From Enhydrobacter aerosaccus (GTDB lineage: Bacteria > Pseudomonadota > Alphaproteobacteria > Reyranellales > Reyranellaceae): a stretch of DNA of 64,000 bases. This document shows, piece after piece, positions 57,394-64,000 of this stretch (within the stretch, counting starts at the first letter, position 1; every line of letters begins with the position of its first letter). The stretch lies in contig NZ_FUWJ01000001.1 of NCBI RefSeq assembly GCF_900167455.1, forward strand, positions 558,001 through 622,000. Direction: 5' to 3'. The position numbers and the translations under genes were made by a program. The notes beneath the pieces are model-generated. The model worked only from the letters and a program-made list of their open reading frames with translations. It was not told the DNA's origin and did not search any database.

Positions 57394-58041
57394 CTATTTC
57401 AGGACGTGGCGGATCTTTTCGAAGACGTCGTGGAACATCTCGGTCGTCAGCCGGCCGGTGTTCGTGTTGTAGCGCGAGCAGTGATAGCTGTCGGCGAGGT
57501 GAAGGCCCGTAGGCAGGGCGTGCAATCGGCTGTGAATGAAGGGATAGCTGCCCGCAGGCCGCACGGTCAGAGCGCGCAGTATCTGATCATGGGCGCCCTT
57601 GCCCAAAGCCAGGATCACCTTGAGGTTGGGCATCATGGCCAGTTCGGCCTGCAGGAAAGGGCGGCAGGCAGTGAATTCGATCGGCAGCGGCTTGTTCTCC
57701 GGCGGCAGGCAGCGCACCGCGTTGGCGATGCGGCAGCCGACCAGGTGCAGCCCGTCATTGGGATCGGCCCGATAGGTACCCTGGGCGAAGCCGAACTTCA
57801 GCAGGGTCGAATAGAGAAGATCGCCCGCATAGTCGCCGGTGAAGGGACGTCCGGTCCGGTTGGCGCCCTTCATTCCCGGCGCGAGGCCGACGATCAGAAG
57901 TCCCGCATCGAGATTGCCGAACGACCGCACTGGCGCATTCCCCCAGTCGGGATACTTCGCCTGTAGCTCGTGGCGGAAAGCCACGAGCCTCGGGCAACGC
58001 GGGCAATCGAGCGGCGGCTCGTCGAAAGCAGGGGCAGCCAC
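57394..58041 (-). CDS. Uracil-DNA glycosylase, family 5 (UDGb)-like
   Basis: A 215-residue DNA glycosylase. Motif 1, GLAPGMKGANRTGRPFTGD, near residues 52-70 resembles family 5, and motif 3, DSYHCSRYNTNTGRLT, matches its C-terminal active loop with HCS in place of the usual HPS. C13 and C16 (CPRCPRL), with further cysteines (CRIANAVRCLPP and CRPF), are candidate [4Fe-4S] ligands. It removes uracil or other deaminated bases from DNA. It is the neighbour of the NYN-domain gene on the same strand. Confidence 0.9.
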   Translation of the reverse strand: MAAPAFDEPPLDCPRCPRLVAFRHELQAKYPDWGNAPVRSFGNLDAGLLIVGLAPGMKGANRTGRPFTGDYAGDLLYSTLLKFGFAQGTYRADPNDGLHLVGCRIANAVRCLPPENKPLPIEFTACRPFLQAELAMMPNLKVILALGKGAHDQILRALTVRPAGSYPFIHSRLHALPTGLHLADSYHCSRYNTNTGRLTTEMFHDVFEKIRHVLK

Positions 58042-58051
58042 AGCTTCCGAG

Positions 58052-58681
58052 TTAGGCCGTGCGCATCAGGGGTTGCGGCGTGGCTTCATCGTCGAGCACG
58101 TCGCCCTGGCCGTTGGCCGGCAGGGCCGGCCGCGCTGTCCGCTCCGACGGATTGCGGGCGATCAGCGGAGCCAGTTCCGACAGCTCGATGAAGTCGTCAG
58201 CCTGGCGGCGCAGCTCGTCCGCGACCATCGGCGGTGCGGATTTGATGGTGCTGACCACGGACACGCGCAGGCCCTTGCGCTGCACAGCTTCGACGAGGCG
58301 GCGGAAGTCGCCGTCGCCGGAGAACAGGATCACATGATCGAGATGCTCGGCCATCTCCAACACGTCGATGGCCAGTTCGATGTCCATGTTGCCCTTGATC
58401 TTCCGGCGGCCCATGGCATCGGTGAATTCCTTCGTCGGCTTCGTGACCATGGTATAGCCGTTATAGTCCAGCCAATCGATCAGCGGCCGGATCGGCGAAT
58501 ATTCCTGATCCTCGACCAGGGCCGTGTAGTAGTAGGCCCGAACCAGCCGACCCTTCTCGCGGAACACCTTCAGGAGGCGGCGGTAGTCGATATCGAAGCC
58601 GAGGGCACGCGCAGCCGAATAGAGATTGGCGCCGTCGATGAAGAGCGCGACGCGCTCGTTCTCGTAAAAATTGCCTTTCAT
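58052..58681 (-). CDS. NYN-domain (LabA/DUF88) putative RNase
   Basis: A 209-residue protein with an N-terminal NYN (PIN-like) domain over residues 8-165. The acidic residues expected for metal binding are in VALFIDGANLYSAA, NMDIELAIDVLEMA and ILFSGDGDFRRLVEAV. The C-terminal 40 residues are a disordered Pro/Arg tail. NYN proteins process or degrade RNA, but the target is unknown. Its ATG has AGGA upstream. It is divergent from folK over 143 bases. Confidence 0.88.
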   Translation of the reverse strand: MKGNFYENERVALFIDGANLYSAARALGFDIDYRRLLKVFREKGRLVRAYYYTALVEDQEYSPIRPLIDWLDYNGYTMVTKPTKEFTDAMGRRKIKGNMDIELAIDVLEMAEHLDHVILFSGDGDFRRLVEAVQRKGLRVSVVSTIKSAPPMVADELRRQADDFIELSELAPLIARNPSERTARPALPANGQGDVLDDEATPQPLMRTA

Positions 58682-58824
58682 GGCGAATATCCTTTTTCGC
58701 GAATATGCGCAGAGGGAACGAAAAAATTATGTAGCCAAGGGAGCCCAGTACGTAACACCCCTCCCACGGCGATTGAAGTATATGACAATATGCTATTATT
58801 CACAAGGAGTTGAGGGAGTTTTTT
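58682..58824. promoter_or_regulatory. Divergent NYN/folK promoter region
   Basis: This AT-rich stretch has two copies of GCGAATAT (58683-58690 and 58699-58706) and, towards folK, TTGAAG (58773-58778) with TATTAT (58794-58799) 15 bases later as a possible promoter. On the minus strand, TACATAAT precedes the NYN start. These elements are weak and positional. Confidence 0.35.
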
Positions 58825-59337
58825 GTGAGCGGCGAGAGCGGCAGGATCTACATCGCGCTGGGAGCGAATCTTCCGCATCCATCGTATGGCCCACCGCGCC
58901 AGACCCTGGAGGCCGCTCTCGGGGAGCTTGGCCGCCGCGGCGTCGGCCTCGTTCGATTGTCGCCCTGGTATCGGACCGCCCCGATACCTGCCTCGGACCA
59001 GCCGTGGTTCATGAATGCCGTGGCCGAGGTGGCCACCGATCTGCCGGCGGAGCGGCTGCTGGCGGAAATGCACGCGGTCGAGGCCGACTTCGGCCGCGTT
59101 CGGTCCGTTCCCAATGCCGCCCGGTTGATCGACCTGGATCTCATTGATTTCAAAGGGAAAACGTCTGTCGGCGGCGATGGAAGGCCGGTTCTGCCGCATC
59201 CTCGCCTGGAAGGCCGGGCCTTTGTCGTCCGGCCATTGGCCGACCTCGCCCCGCATTGGCGGCATCCGGTTACGGGGGCTTCGATCCAGGCCCTTGTCGC
59301 GGCCCTGCCGCCCGACCAGATCATAGAGAGGGTTTGA
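58825..59337 (+). CDS. folK: 2-amino-4-hydroxy-6-hydroxymethyldihydropteridine diphosphokinase
   Basis: FolK (170 residues) phosphorylates the pterin alcohol before dihydropteroate synthesis. Markers are RIYIALGANLPHP, LVRLSPWYRTAPIP, QPWFMNAVAEV and RLIDLDLIDF with the conserved aspartates, and LPHPRLEGRAFVVRPLADLAP. The GTG start with GAGGGAG seven bases upstream was chosen; the TTG at 58810 abuts an AAGGAG with no spacing. It heads the series folK-rpoZ-rsh-pdxJ, common in alphaproteobacteria. Confidence 0.93.
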   Translation: MSGESGRIYIALGANLPHPSYGPPRQTLEAALGELGRRGVGLVRLSPWYRTAPIPASDQPWFMNAVAEVATDLPAERLLAEMHAVEADFGRVRSVPNAARLIDLDLIDFKGKTSVGGDGRPVLPHPRLEGRAFVVRPLADLAPHWRHPVTGASIQALVAALPPDQIIERV

Positions 59338-59347
59338 GCCCTCTGGC

Positions 59348-59375
59348 TTGCCTTTTGGGCTAGGGCGCGTATAAC
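59348..59375 (+). promoter_or_regulatory. Sigma-70 promoter of rpoZ
   Basis: TTGCCT (59348-59353), 16 bases, then TATAAC (59370-59375) is a good vegetative promoter. Transcription would start near 59382, giving a leader of about 23 bases. Confidence 0.55.
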
Positions 59376-59404
59376 CCGCCGCTTCCGGAAATTCAGAGGT
59401 CTCC

Positions 59405-59767
59405 ATGGCGCGTGTCACCGTCGAAGACTGCATTCTGCAGGTGCCCAACCGTTTCGAGCTCGTCATGTACGCCGCCCAGCGTGCGCGCGATATCTCGGCG
59501 GGCGCCCAGATCACGCTCGACCGCGACCGCGACAAGAACCCCGTCGTGGCGCTGCGCGAGATCGGCGAAAACAAGCTCGACCATGACCAGCTCAAGGACG
59601 AGCTGATCTCCGGCATGCAGAAGCATGCCGACATCGACAAGCCCGAGGAGGTCAACGAGATGGCCGAACTCGAGCAGGAGCTGGCGGCGGCTCTTGCGCA
59701 GGGTGGTGCCGAGGCGGCGCAGCCCAAGGCTCTGCCGATGGCCGAGGAAGACGAAGTCACGGAGTAG
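59405..59767 (+). CDS. rpoZ: RNA polymerase omega subunit
   Basis: A 120-residue omega subunit, which helps assembly of beta' into RNA polymerase and in proteobacteria forms part of the ppGpp site. RVTVEDCILQVPNRFELVMYAAQRAR is the conserved start, and KNPVVALREIGENKLDH the next segment. The C-terminal half is an acidic tail. It lies upstream of rsh, the (p)ppGpp enzyme, which makes the pair functionally apt. Confidence 0.96.
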   Translation: MARVTVEDCILQVPNRFELVMYAAQRARDISAGAQITLDRDRDKNPVVALREIGENKLDHDQLKDELISGMQKHADIDKPEEVNEMAELEQELAAALAQGGAEAAQPKALPMAEEDEVTE

Positions 59768-59774
59768 CCGACCC

Positions 59775-59795
59775 TAGCAGGGCTCGGCCCTGCTA
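59775..59795 (+). terminator. Strong hairpin after rpoZ
   Basis: TAGCAGGGC-TCG-GCCCTGCTA is a 9-bp stem with a 3-base loop, followed by TTCGCG rather than a T tract. It may be a weak or Rho-assisted terminator or attenuator between rpoZ and rsh. Confidence 0.45.
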
Positions 59796-59819
59796 TTCGC
59801 GCAAACATCGTGGAGAAGG

Positions 59820-59850
59820 CGCAATCCTCACCATATAATAGGGGATTGCG
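59820..59850 (+). promoter_or_regulatory. Hairpin covering the ribosome site of rsh
   Basis: CGCAATCCTC (59820-59829) pairs with GGGGATTGCG (59841-59850), 10 bp with one T-G wobble and an 11-base AT-rich loop. The 3' arm contains the AGGGGA ribosome site and ends directly before the ATG at 59851. Confidence 0.6.
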
Positions 59851-62031
59851 ATGATCCGGCAGTTCGAACTCGTTGAACGTGTGCAGTCCTACGATCCCGA
59901 TGCGGACGAGGACATGCTGAATCGTGCCTATGTGTATGGCCTGAAGAAGCACGGCACGCAGCTCCGGGCTTCGGGCGATCCCTATTTTTCCCATCCGGTC
60001 GAGGTCGCGGGCATCCTGGCCGAGATGCGGCTGGACACGTCGTCGATCGTCACCGGCCTGCTGCACGACACGCTTGAGGATACCGACGCCACGCGCGACG
60101 AGATCTCGCGCATGTTCGGCGAGGACATTGCCCGTCTGGTGGATGGCGTCACCAAGCTGTCCCGCCTCGAGGTCCAGTCGGAGAGCACCAAGGAAGCCGA
60201 GAATCTGCGCAAGCTCGTGCTTGCCATGTCGTCGGACATCCGCGTGCTGCTGGTGAAGCTGGCCGATCGTCTGCACAACATGCGGACGCTGAAATACATC
60301 AAGGAGCCGGCGCGTCGCCGGCGGATTGCCCGAGAGACCATGGAGCTCTACGGGCCGCTCGCCTCGCGCATCGGCATGGAAAACATCAAGCGCGAGCTCG
60401 AGGAACTGGCCTTCGCCGAGCTCAATCCCGATGGCCGCGCTTCGGTCCTGGCCCGGCTGGGCTATCTGAAGGAGAAGGGCGAGCAGATCGTCCCGCAGAT
60501 CGAAGCGGAGCTGGTGGAGACCCTGAAGGAGGGCGGGCTGGAGGCCCAGGTATCCGGTCGTGAGAAGACGCCCTATTCGATTTGGCGCAAGATGCAGCAG
60601 AAGAACGTGTCGTTCGAGCAGCTCTCGGACATCATGGCCTTCCGCATCATCGTCGCCGACGTGGCGCAGTGCTATCAGGCGCTCGGGCTGCTGCATGGCC
60701 GCTACCAGGTCATCCCCCAGCGCTTCAAGGATTACATCTCCGTCCCCAAGCCAAACGGCTATCGCTCGCTGCATACCGGCGTGATCGGTCCGTTCGGGCA
60801 GCGGATCGAGATCCAGATTCGCACCCAGGAGATGCAGGACCAGGCGGAGCGCGGCGTCGCTGCCCACTGGATCTACAAGCAGGGCGGTCCATCGACCGAC
60901 GCTCCGCAATACGCCTGGCTGCGCAGCCTGATCGAGATTCTCGACAAGGCGCCCAACGCCGAGGAATTCCTCGAGCACACCAAGCTCGAGATGTTCCAGG
61001 ACCAGGTCTTCTGCTTTACGCCGAAGGGCAAGCTGATTTCGCTGCCGCGTGGCGCCACGCCGATCGACTTCGCCTATGCGGTGCACAGCCAGGTCGGCGA
61101 CACCTGCGTGGGTGCCAAGATCAACGGCCGCATGCTGCCGTTGCGGACGCAGCTGTCCAATGGCGACCAGATCGAGATCGTGACGTCGAAGGCGCAGACG
61201 CCGTCACCGACTTGGGAACGTTTCGCCGTCACCGGCAAGGCGAAGGCGGCGATCCGCCGTTTCATCCGGATCCGGCAGCGCGAGCAGTATCTGCAGCTCG
61301 GACGCTCGCTGCTCGACAAGGCCTTCCACGAAGAAGGCTATGAGGTTACCGAAAAAGGCCTCGCCGACGTGAAGGCCAACTTCAAGCAAGGCACGACCGA
61401 CGATCTGGTCGCCGCGGTCGGGGCGGGGCTGGTCGGGGCGCGGGAGGTGCTCACCGCCGTCTATCCGGGCCTGAAGCAGAAGCAGCAGCGCAAGGGCGGC
61501 GCCGATGTGGTGCCGATCTCGCGCGCCCGCAACAAGACCGCGAAGAGCCGGGACGGAGCCGGCGCCAAGAAGGAACCGCATCAGATCGCCATCACCGGAC
61601 TCATTCCCGGCATGGCCGTGCATTTCGCCCGCTGTTGTCATCCGTTGCCGGGTGATCGCATCGTCGGCATCATCACCACGGGCAAGGGCGTCACCATCCA
61701 TACGATCGACTGCTCCACCCTCGAAAGCTTCTCGGATGCGCCGGAGCGCTGGATCGATGTCGGCTGGGATACGGTGTCGGAAAGCGAGGCCGCCTATACC
61801 GGCCGCCTGAAGATCACCGTGGCCAATCAGCCCGGCAGCCTGTCGAGCCTGTCGACCGTCATAGCCCGCCACGAAGGCAACATCTCCAATCTCCGCATCG
61901 TCAATCGGTCGATGGACTTCTTCGACATGGTGATCGATGTCGAGGTCGCCGACGTGAAACACCTGGCCGACATCACCGCCGCCTTGCGCGCGACACCGGC
62001 GATCAACGCCGTCGAGCGCGCCCGCAACTGA
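59851..62031 (+). CDS. rsh: Bifunctional (p)ppGpp synthetase/hydrolase (Rsh/SpoT/RelA)
   Basis: A 726-residue stringent-response enzyme. The HD hydrolase has H48 in [11 protein letters not shown] and H72-D73 in [10 protein letters not shown]. The synthetase has [11 protein letters not shown] and [20 protein letters not shown] follows with [31 protein letters not shown], then a Cys-rich region [17 protein letters not shown], and ACT at about 650-726 ([29 protein letters not shown]). Both activities look intact. It is a single Rsh in this region. A hairpin at its start suggests translational control. Confidence 0.97.
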   Translation: MIRQFELVERVQSYDPDADEDMLNRAYVYGLKKHGTQLRASGDPYFSHPVEVAGILAEMRLDTSSIVTGLLHDTLEDTDATRDEISRMFGEDIARLVDGVTKLSRLEVQSESTKEAENLRKLVLAMSSDIRVLLVKLADRLHNMRTLKYIKEPARRRRIARETMELYGPLASRIGMENIKRELEELAFAELNPDGRASVLARLGYLKEKGEQIVPQIEAELVETLKEGGLEAQVSGREKTPYSIWRKMQQKNVSFEQLSDIMAFRIIVADVAQCYQALGLLHGRYQVIPQRFKDYISVPKPNGYRSLHTGVIGPFGQRIEIQIRTQEMQDQAERGVAAHWIYKQGGPSTDAPQYAWLRSLIEILDKAPNAEEFLEHTKLEMFQDQVFCFTPKGKLISLPRGATPIDFAYAVHSQVGDTCVGAKINGRMLPLRTQLSNGDQIEIVTSKAQTPSPTWERFAVTGKAKAAIRRFIRIRQREQYLQLGRSLLDKAFHEEGYEVTEKGLADVKANFKQGTTDDLVAAVGAGLVGAREVLTAVYPGLKQKQQRKGGADVVPISRARNKTAKSRDGAGAKKEPHQIAITGLIPGMAVHFARCCHPLPGDRIVGIITTGKGVTIHTIDCSTLESFSDAPERWIDVGWDTVSESEAAYTGRLKITVANQPGSLSSLSTVIARHEGNISNLRIVNRSMDFFDMVIDVEVADVKHLADITAALRATPAINAVERARN

Positions 62032-62059
62032 CCTCCCCTCCATCGAACGAAAGCTGCCA

Positions 62060-62809
62060 ATGTCCGCGCTTCCGCCCCTGCGTCTCGGAGTGAACATCGA
62101 CCACGTCGCCACGGTGCGTAACGCCCGCGGCGGCGCGCTGCCCGACCCGCTGCGGGCCGCTGCCATCGCCGCGGCTGCCGGTGCGGATGGCATCACGGCG
62201 CATTTGCGCGAGGATCGCCGTCACATCGTCGATGCGGATATCGACGGGCTGATGCGGGAGCTCAAGATTCCCCTCAATCTGGAAATGGCGGCGACGCCGG
62301 AGATGCTGGCCATCGCCTTGCGTCATCAGCCGCATGCAGCCTGCATCGTGCCCGAGAAGCGGGAGGAACGGACGACCGAGGGCGGTCTCGATGCCGCCGG
62401 GCAGCACAACCAGCTGAAGCCGCTGGTGGCGCGTCTGCGCGACGCCGGCATCCGTGTGTCGCTCTTCATCGAGGCCGATTCGCGTCAGCTCGAAGCGGCG
62501 GTTGCGCTGGGAGCTCCTGTCGTCGAGCTTCACACCGGTAGCTACTGCGAGGCAGAGGGCGAGGCCCAGAAGGCCGAACTTCTGCGCCTGCAGAAGGCGG
62601 CTGCGCTCTGCGCCAAGTTTGGTCTCGAATGCCATGCCGGGCATGGCCTCAGCTACGCCGATGTCGGACCGGTCGCGGCGATCCCGCAGGTGCGGGAGCT
62701 GAATATCGGTCATTTCCTGATCGGCGAGGCGATCTTCGTCGGGCTCGATGCCGCGATCCGCGAGATGCGCCGCCTCATGGACCAGGCCCGCGCGGGGATC
62801 GCGGCGTGA
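62060..62809 (+). CDS. pdxJ: Pyridoxine 5'-phosphate synthase
   Basis: PdxJ (249 residues) makes pyridoxine phosphate from 1-deoxyxylulose phosphate and aminoacetone phosphate. Markers are [63 protein letters not shown] and [19 protein letters not shown]. It starts 28 bases after rsh and its stop overlaps the acpS GTG, so the two are coupled. The PLP produced serves many enzymes, including LysA in this window. Confidence 0.97.
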   Translation: MSALPPLRLGVNIDHVATVRNARGGALPDPLRAAAIAAAAGADGITAHLREDRRHIVDADIDGLMRELKIPLNLEMAATPEMLAIALRHQPHAACIVPEKREERTTEGGLDAAGQHNQLKPLVARLRDAGIRVSLFIEADSRQLEAAVALGAPVVELHTGSYCEAEGEAQKAELLRLQKAAALCAKFGLECHAGHGLSYADVGPVAAIPQVRELNIGHFLIGEAIFVGLDAAIREMRRLMDQARAGIAA

Positions 62810-63207
62810 TCATCGGCATCGGCAACGACCTCGTCGACATCCGCCGGATCGAAAAGTCGCTGGAGCGGTTCGGGGACCGCTTCGTGCAGCGCATCTTCAC
62901 CGAGATCGAGCAGAAGCGGTCCGAGGGCCGCGCCACTCGCGCGGCCAGCTACGCCAAGCGCTTTGCGGCCAAGGAAGCCTGCTCGAAGGCCCTGGGCACC
63001 GGATTCCGGCGCGGCGTGTTCTGGCGGGACATGGGGGTTGTAAATCTCAAGAGCGGCAAGCCGACCGTCGCTCTCACCGGTGGGGCGCTCGCCCGACTGG
63101 AGGAGATCACCCCGGCCGGCATGTCGGCGCAGATCGATCTCACCCTAACGGACGAATTTCCCTTGGCGCAGGCTTTCGTGATCATTTCGGCGGTGGCGAA
63201 GACATGA
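62806..63207 (+). CDS. acpS: Holo-[acyl-carrier-protein] synthase
   Basis: AcpS (133 residues) transfers phosphopantetheine from CoA to acyl carrier protein. [19 protein letters not shown] holds the catalytic D8, and [19 protein letters not shown] holds E57. The GTG start makes a GTGA overlap with pdxJ and matches the conserved start [10 protein letters not shown]. The end overlaps the lepB-like ATG. Confidence 0.96.
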   Translation: MIIGIGNDLVDIRRIEKSLERFGDRFVQRIFTEIEQKRSEGRATRAASYAKRFAAKEACSKALGTGFRRGVFWRDMGVVNLKSGKPTVALTGGALARLEEITPAGMSAQIDLTLTDEFPLAQAFVIISAVAKT

Positions 63208-63932
63208 GTTCGATGCCCGGGCGGCAAGCGCCGCCGCCCCCTTTGGCCATCCGGCCCCGCCCATCGCGTCGGCGCAGGGCTCTTCTGCTTATCGTGTTGG
63301 CGATCTCGATTCCGATCGCCTCTGTTGTCGCGGTAAGCGGCGCGTTCCTGTACCTCAAGAAATGGATGCCGTTCCAGAATGCCGGCATGGCAATGCTTCC
63401 GACCTCGCTGGAAAGTGATCGCTTCCTGTTTGATGCCAAGGCCTACAGGGGTAGCGAACTGCCCCGCCGTGGCGACCTGATCGTGTTCCTGGCCCCCGCC
63501 AGCGCCTCTTTTGGGCAACGCGTCCTCTTCTTCAAGCGCATCGTCGGGCTGCCGGGGGATCGGGTCGAGATGAGCCAGGGCGTTCCCACGATCAATGGCG
63601 TTCCCGCCACTTGGGAGTTTCTCTCGGACTACCGGTATCCATCAGGTGTCAGGCAGGGCAAGCGCTTTCGGGAGCATCTGCCGGGTGGGGCCAGTTACGA
63701 GATCCTGAAGTTGAACAAGCGCGGGGATCTGGACGAGGGAGGCCCGTTCCTGGTGCCGCCGGGTTCGTACTTCGTGCTCGGTGACAATCGCGACGACTCC
63801 ATCGATAGTCGAGGTGCGTCCGCCTCGTCACGCTGGTGGTCTGTGCCGCTGGGTGACGTCTGGGGGCGGGCAAATTATGTATATTGGTCGGGCTTCGATC
63901 GGCTCGACCGCATCGGCCTGGCCTTGAAATGA
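63204..63932 (+). CDS. Signal peptidase I-like protein lacking the catalytic serine
   Basis: A 242-residue S26-family protein in the usual lepB position after acpS. An N-terminal helix at about 26-50 anchors it. The SPase boxes are [12 protein letters not shown]111 in [14 protein letters not shown] (the catalytic lysine) and [14 protein letters not shown]. The serine box, normally S-M-x-P-T, reads A63-M-L-P-T in [14 protein letters not shown], so the nucleophile is alanine (codon GCA). The protein should not cleave signal peptides by the known mechanism; it may be a duplicate or have another role. A functional LepB may follow beyond the window. Confidence 0.9.
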   Translation: MSSMPGRQAPPPPLAIRPRPSRRRRALLLIVLAISIPIASVVAVSGAFLYLKKWMPFQNAGMAMLPTSLESDRFLFDAKAYRGSELPRRGDLIVFLAPASASFGQRVLFFKRIVGLPGDRVEMSQGVPTINGVPATWEFLSDYRYPSGVRQGKRFREHLPGGASYEILKLNKRGDLDEGGPFLVPPGSYFVLGDNRDDSIDSRGASASSRWWSVPLGDVWGRANYVYWSGFDRLDRIGLALK

Positions 63933-64000
63933 CCAAATTGCACCGCTCCCATGCGGCGACTATGGGCGCAGACAGCGCCCGGCGGCCCTGCTATAGGCGC

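Noticed and set aside
58810..58812. TTG start for folK
   Set aside because: It directly abuts AAGGAG with no spacing, whereas GTG at 58825 has GAGGGAG at a normal distance and precedes the conserved RIYIALGANL.
59834..59839. TATAAT as the -10 of rsh, giving a nearly leaderless transcript
   Set aside because: The element lies in the loop of the hairpin and transcription from it would omit the AGGGGA ribosome site that is clearly present; the -35 match is only partial.
58678..61086. An 802-codon open frame on the minus strand opposite folK, rpoZ and rsh
   Set aside because: It lies antisense to three clearly conserved genes and its translation is His/Arg/Leu-rich with no domain; GC-rich coding DNA often leaves such frames open.

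Overview
The window is a stretch of GC-rich alphaproteobacterial chromosome. The main lineage clues are the nadABC genes with an adjacent NadQ-type regulator, the order folK-rpoZ-rsh-pdxJ-acpS-lepB, an ATP12 F1-ATPase chaperone, and the tlpA / argH-lysA-TIGR02302 block. A class II (B12-dependent) ribonucleotide reductase, a PduO adenosyltransferase, a Bug/TctC binding protein and several acyl-CoA enzymes suit a free-living aerobic member of the Rhodospirillales/Reyranella type; that placement is inference. Nearly all of the window is core metabolism. I see no prophage, insertion sequence, CRISPR array or toxin/defence cluster.

Layout. Bases 1-1375 are a small accessory patch: the end of an EamA transporter, a DUF6998-like protein and a degraded tRNA-like sequence. 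1376-8830 carries a VOC protein, bioB, aqpZ, a Bug protein with a TauD dioxygenase, a HAD phosphatase with an amine oxidase, and a HIG1-like small protein with the PduO cobalamin adenosyltransferase. 8890-11560 is etfB-etfA-hbd. 12111-16510 is the NAD de novo unit nadA-nadB-nadC with nadQ and a tandem operator. 16542-20234 holds an MlrC-type M81 peptidase, a flavin monooxygenase behind a perfect FNR-type box, and a TlpA thioredoxin. 20270-28207 holds argH-lysA-TIGR02302, a glycine-rich secreted protein, hpt, a zinc-ribbon protein and PlsC. 28287-33355 holds nrdJ, an HtrA protease and rarA. 33367-38711 is a cell-envelope/periplasm group: di-haem peroxidase, acid phosphatase with a PHO box, L,D-transpeptidase and a hydrolase.

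38747-43432 contains an RluC-type synthase, an AsmA protein, atp12 and a PEP-mutase-family enzyme. 43497-47581 is the acyl-CoA (propionyl-CoA) carboxylase operon with an inserted 2TM gene and an acylphosphatase. After lipB comes tRNA-Leu(GAG) with its own terminator, then maeB-mgtE. 52164-56189 carries a LysR regulator, a crotonase, isovaleryl-CoA dehydrogenase, a small membrane protein and a TetR regulator. The window ends with msrP-like and gpx genes, a family-5-like uracil-DNA glycosylase, a NYN protein, and folK-rpoZ-rsh-pdxJ-acpS-lepB-like.

Together the genes describe branched-chain and odd-chain acyl-CoA oxidation (Ivd, carboxylase, ETF, Hbd, crotonase) feeding electrons to ETF, plus cofactor synthesis (biotin, lipoate, NAD, folate, PLP, adenosylcobalamin). 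The best leads are: a signal peptidase I-like protein whose nucleophilic serine is alanine; a 10-bp hairpin that buries the ribosome site of the (p)ppGpp enzyme and ends at its start codon; the tandem nad operators; and clear FNR and PHO boxes. I did not find a convincing new multi-gene system.
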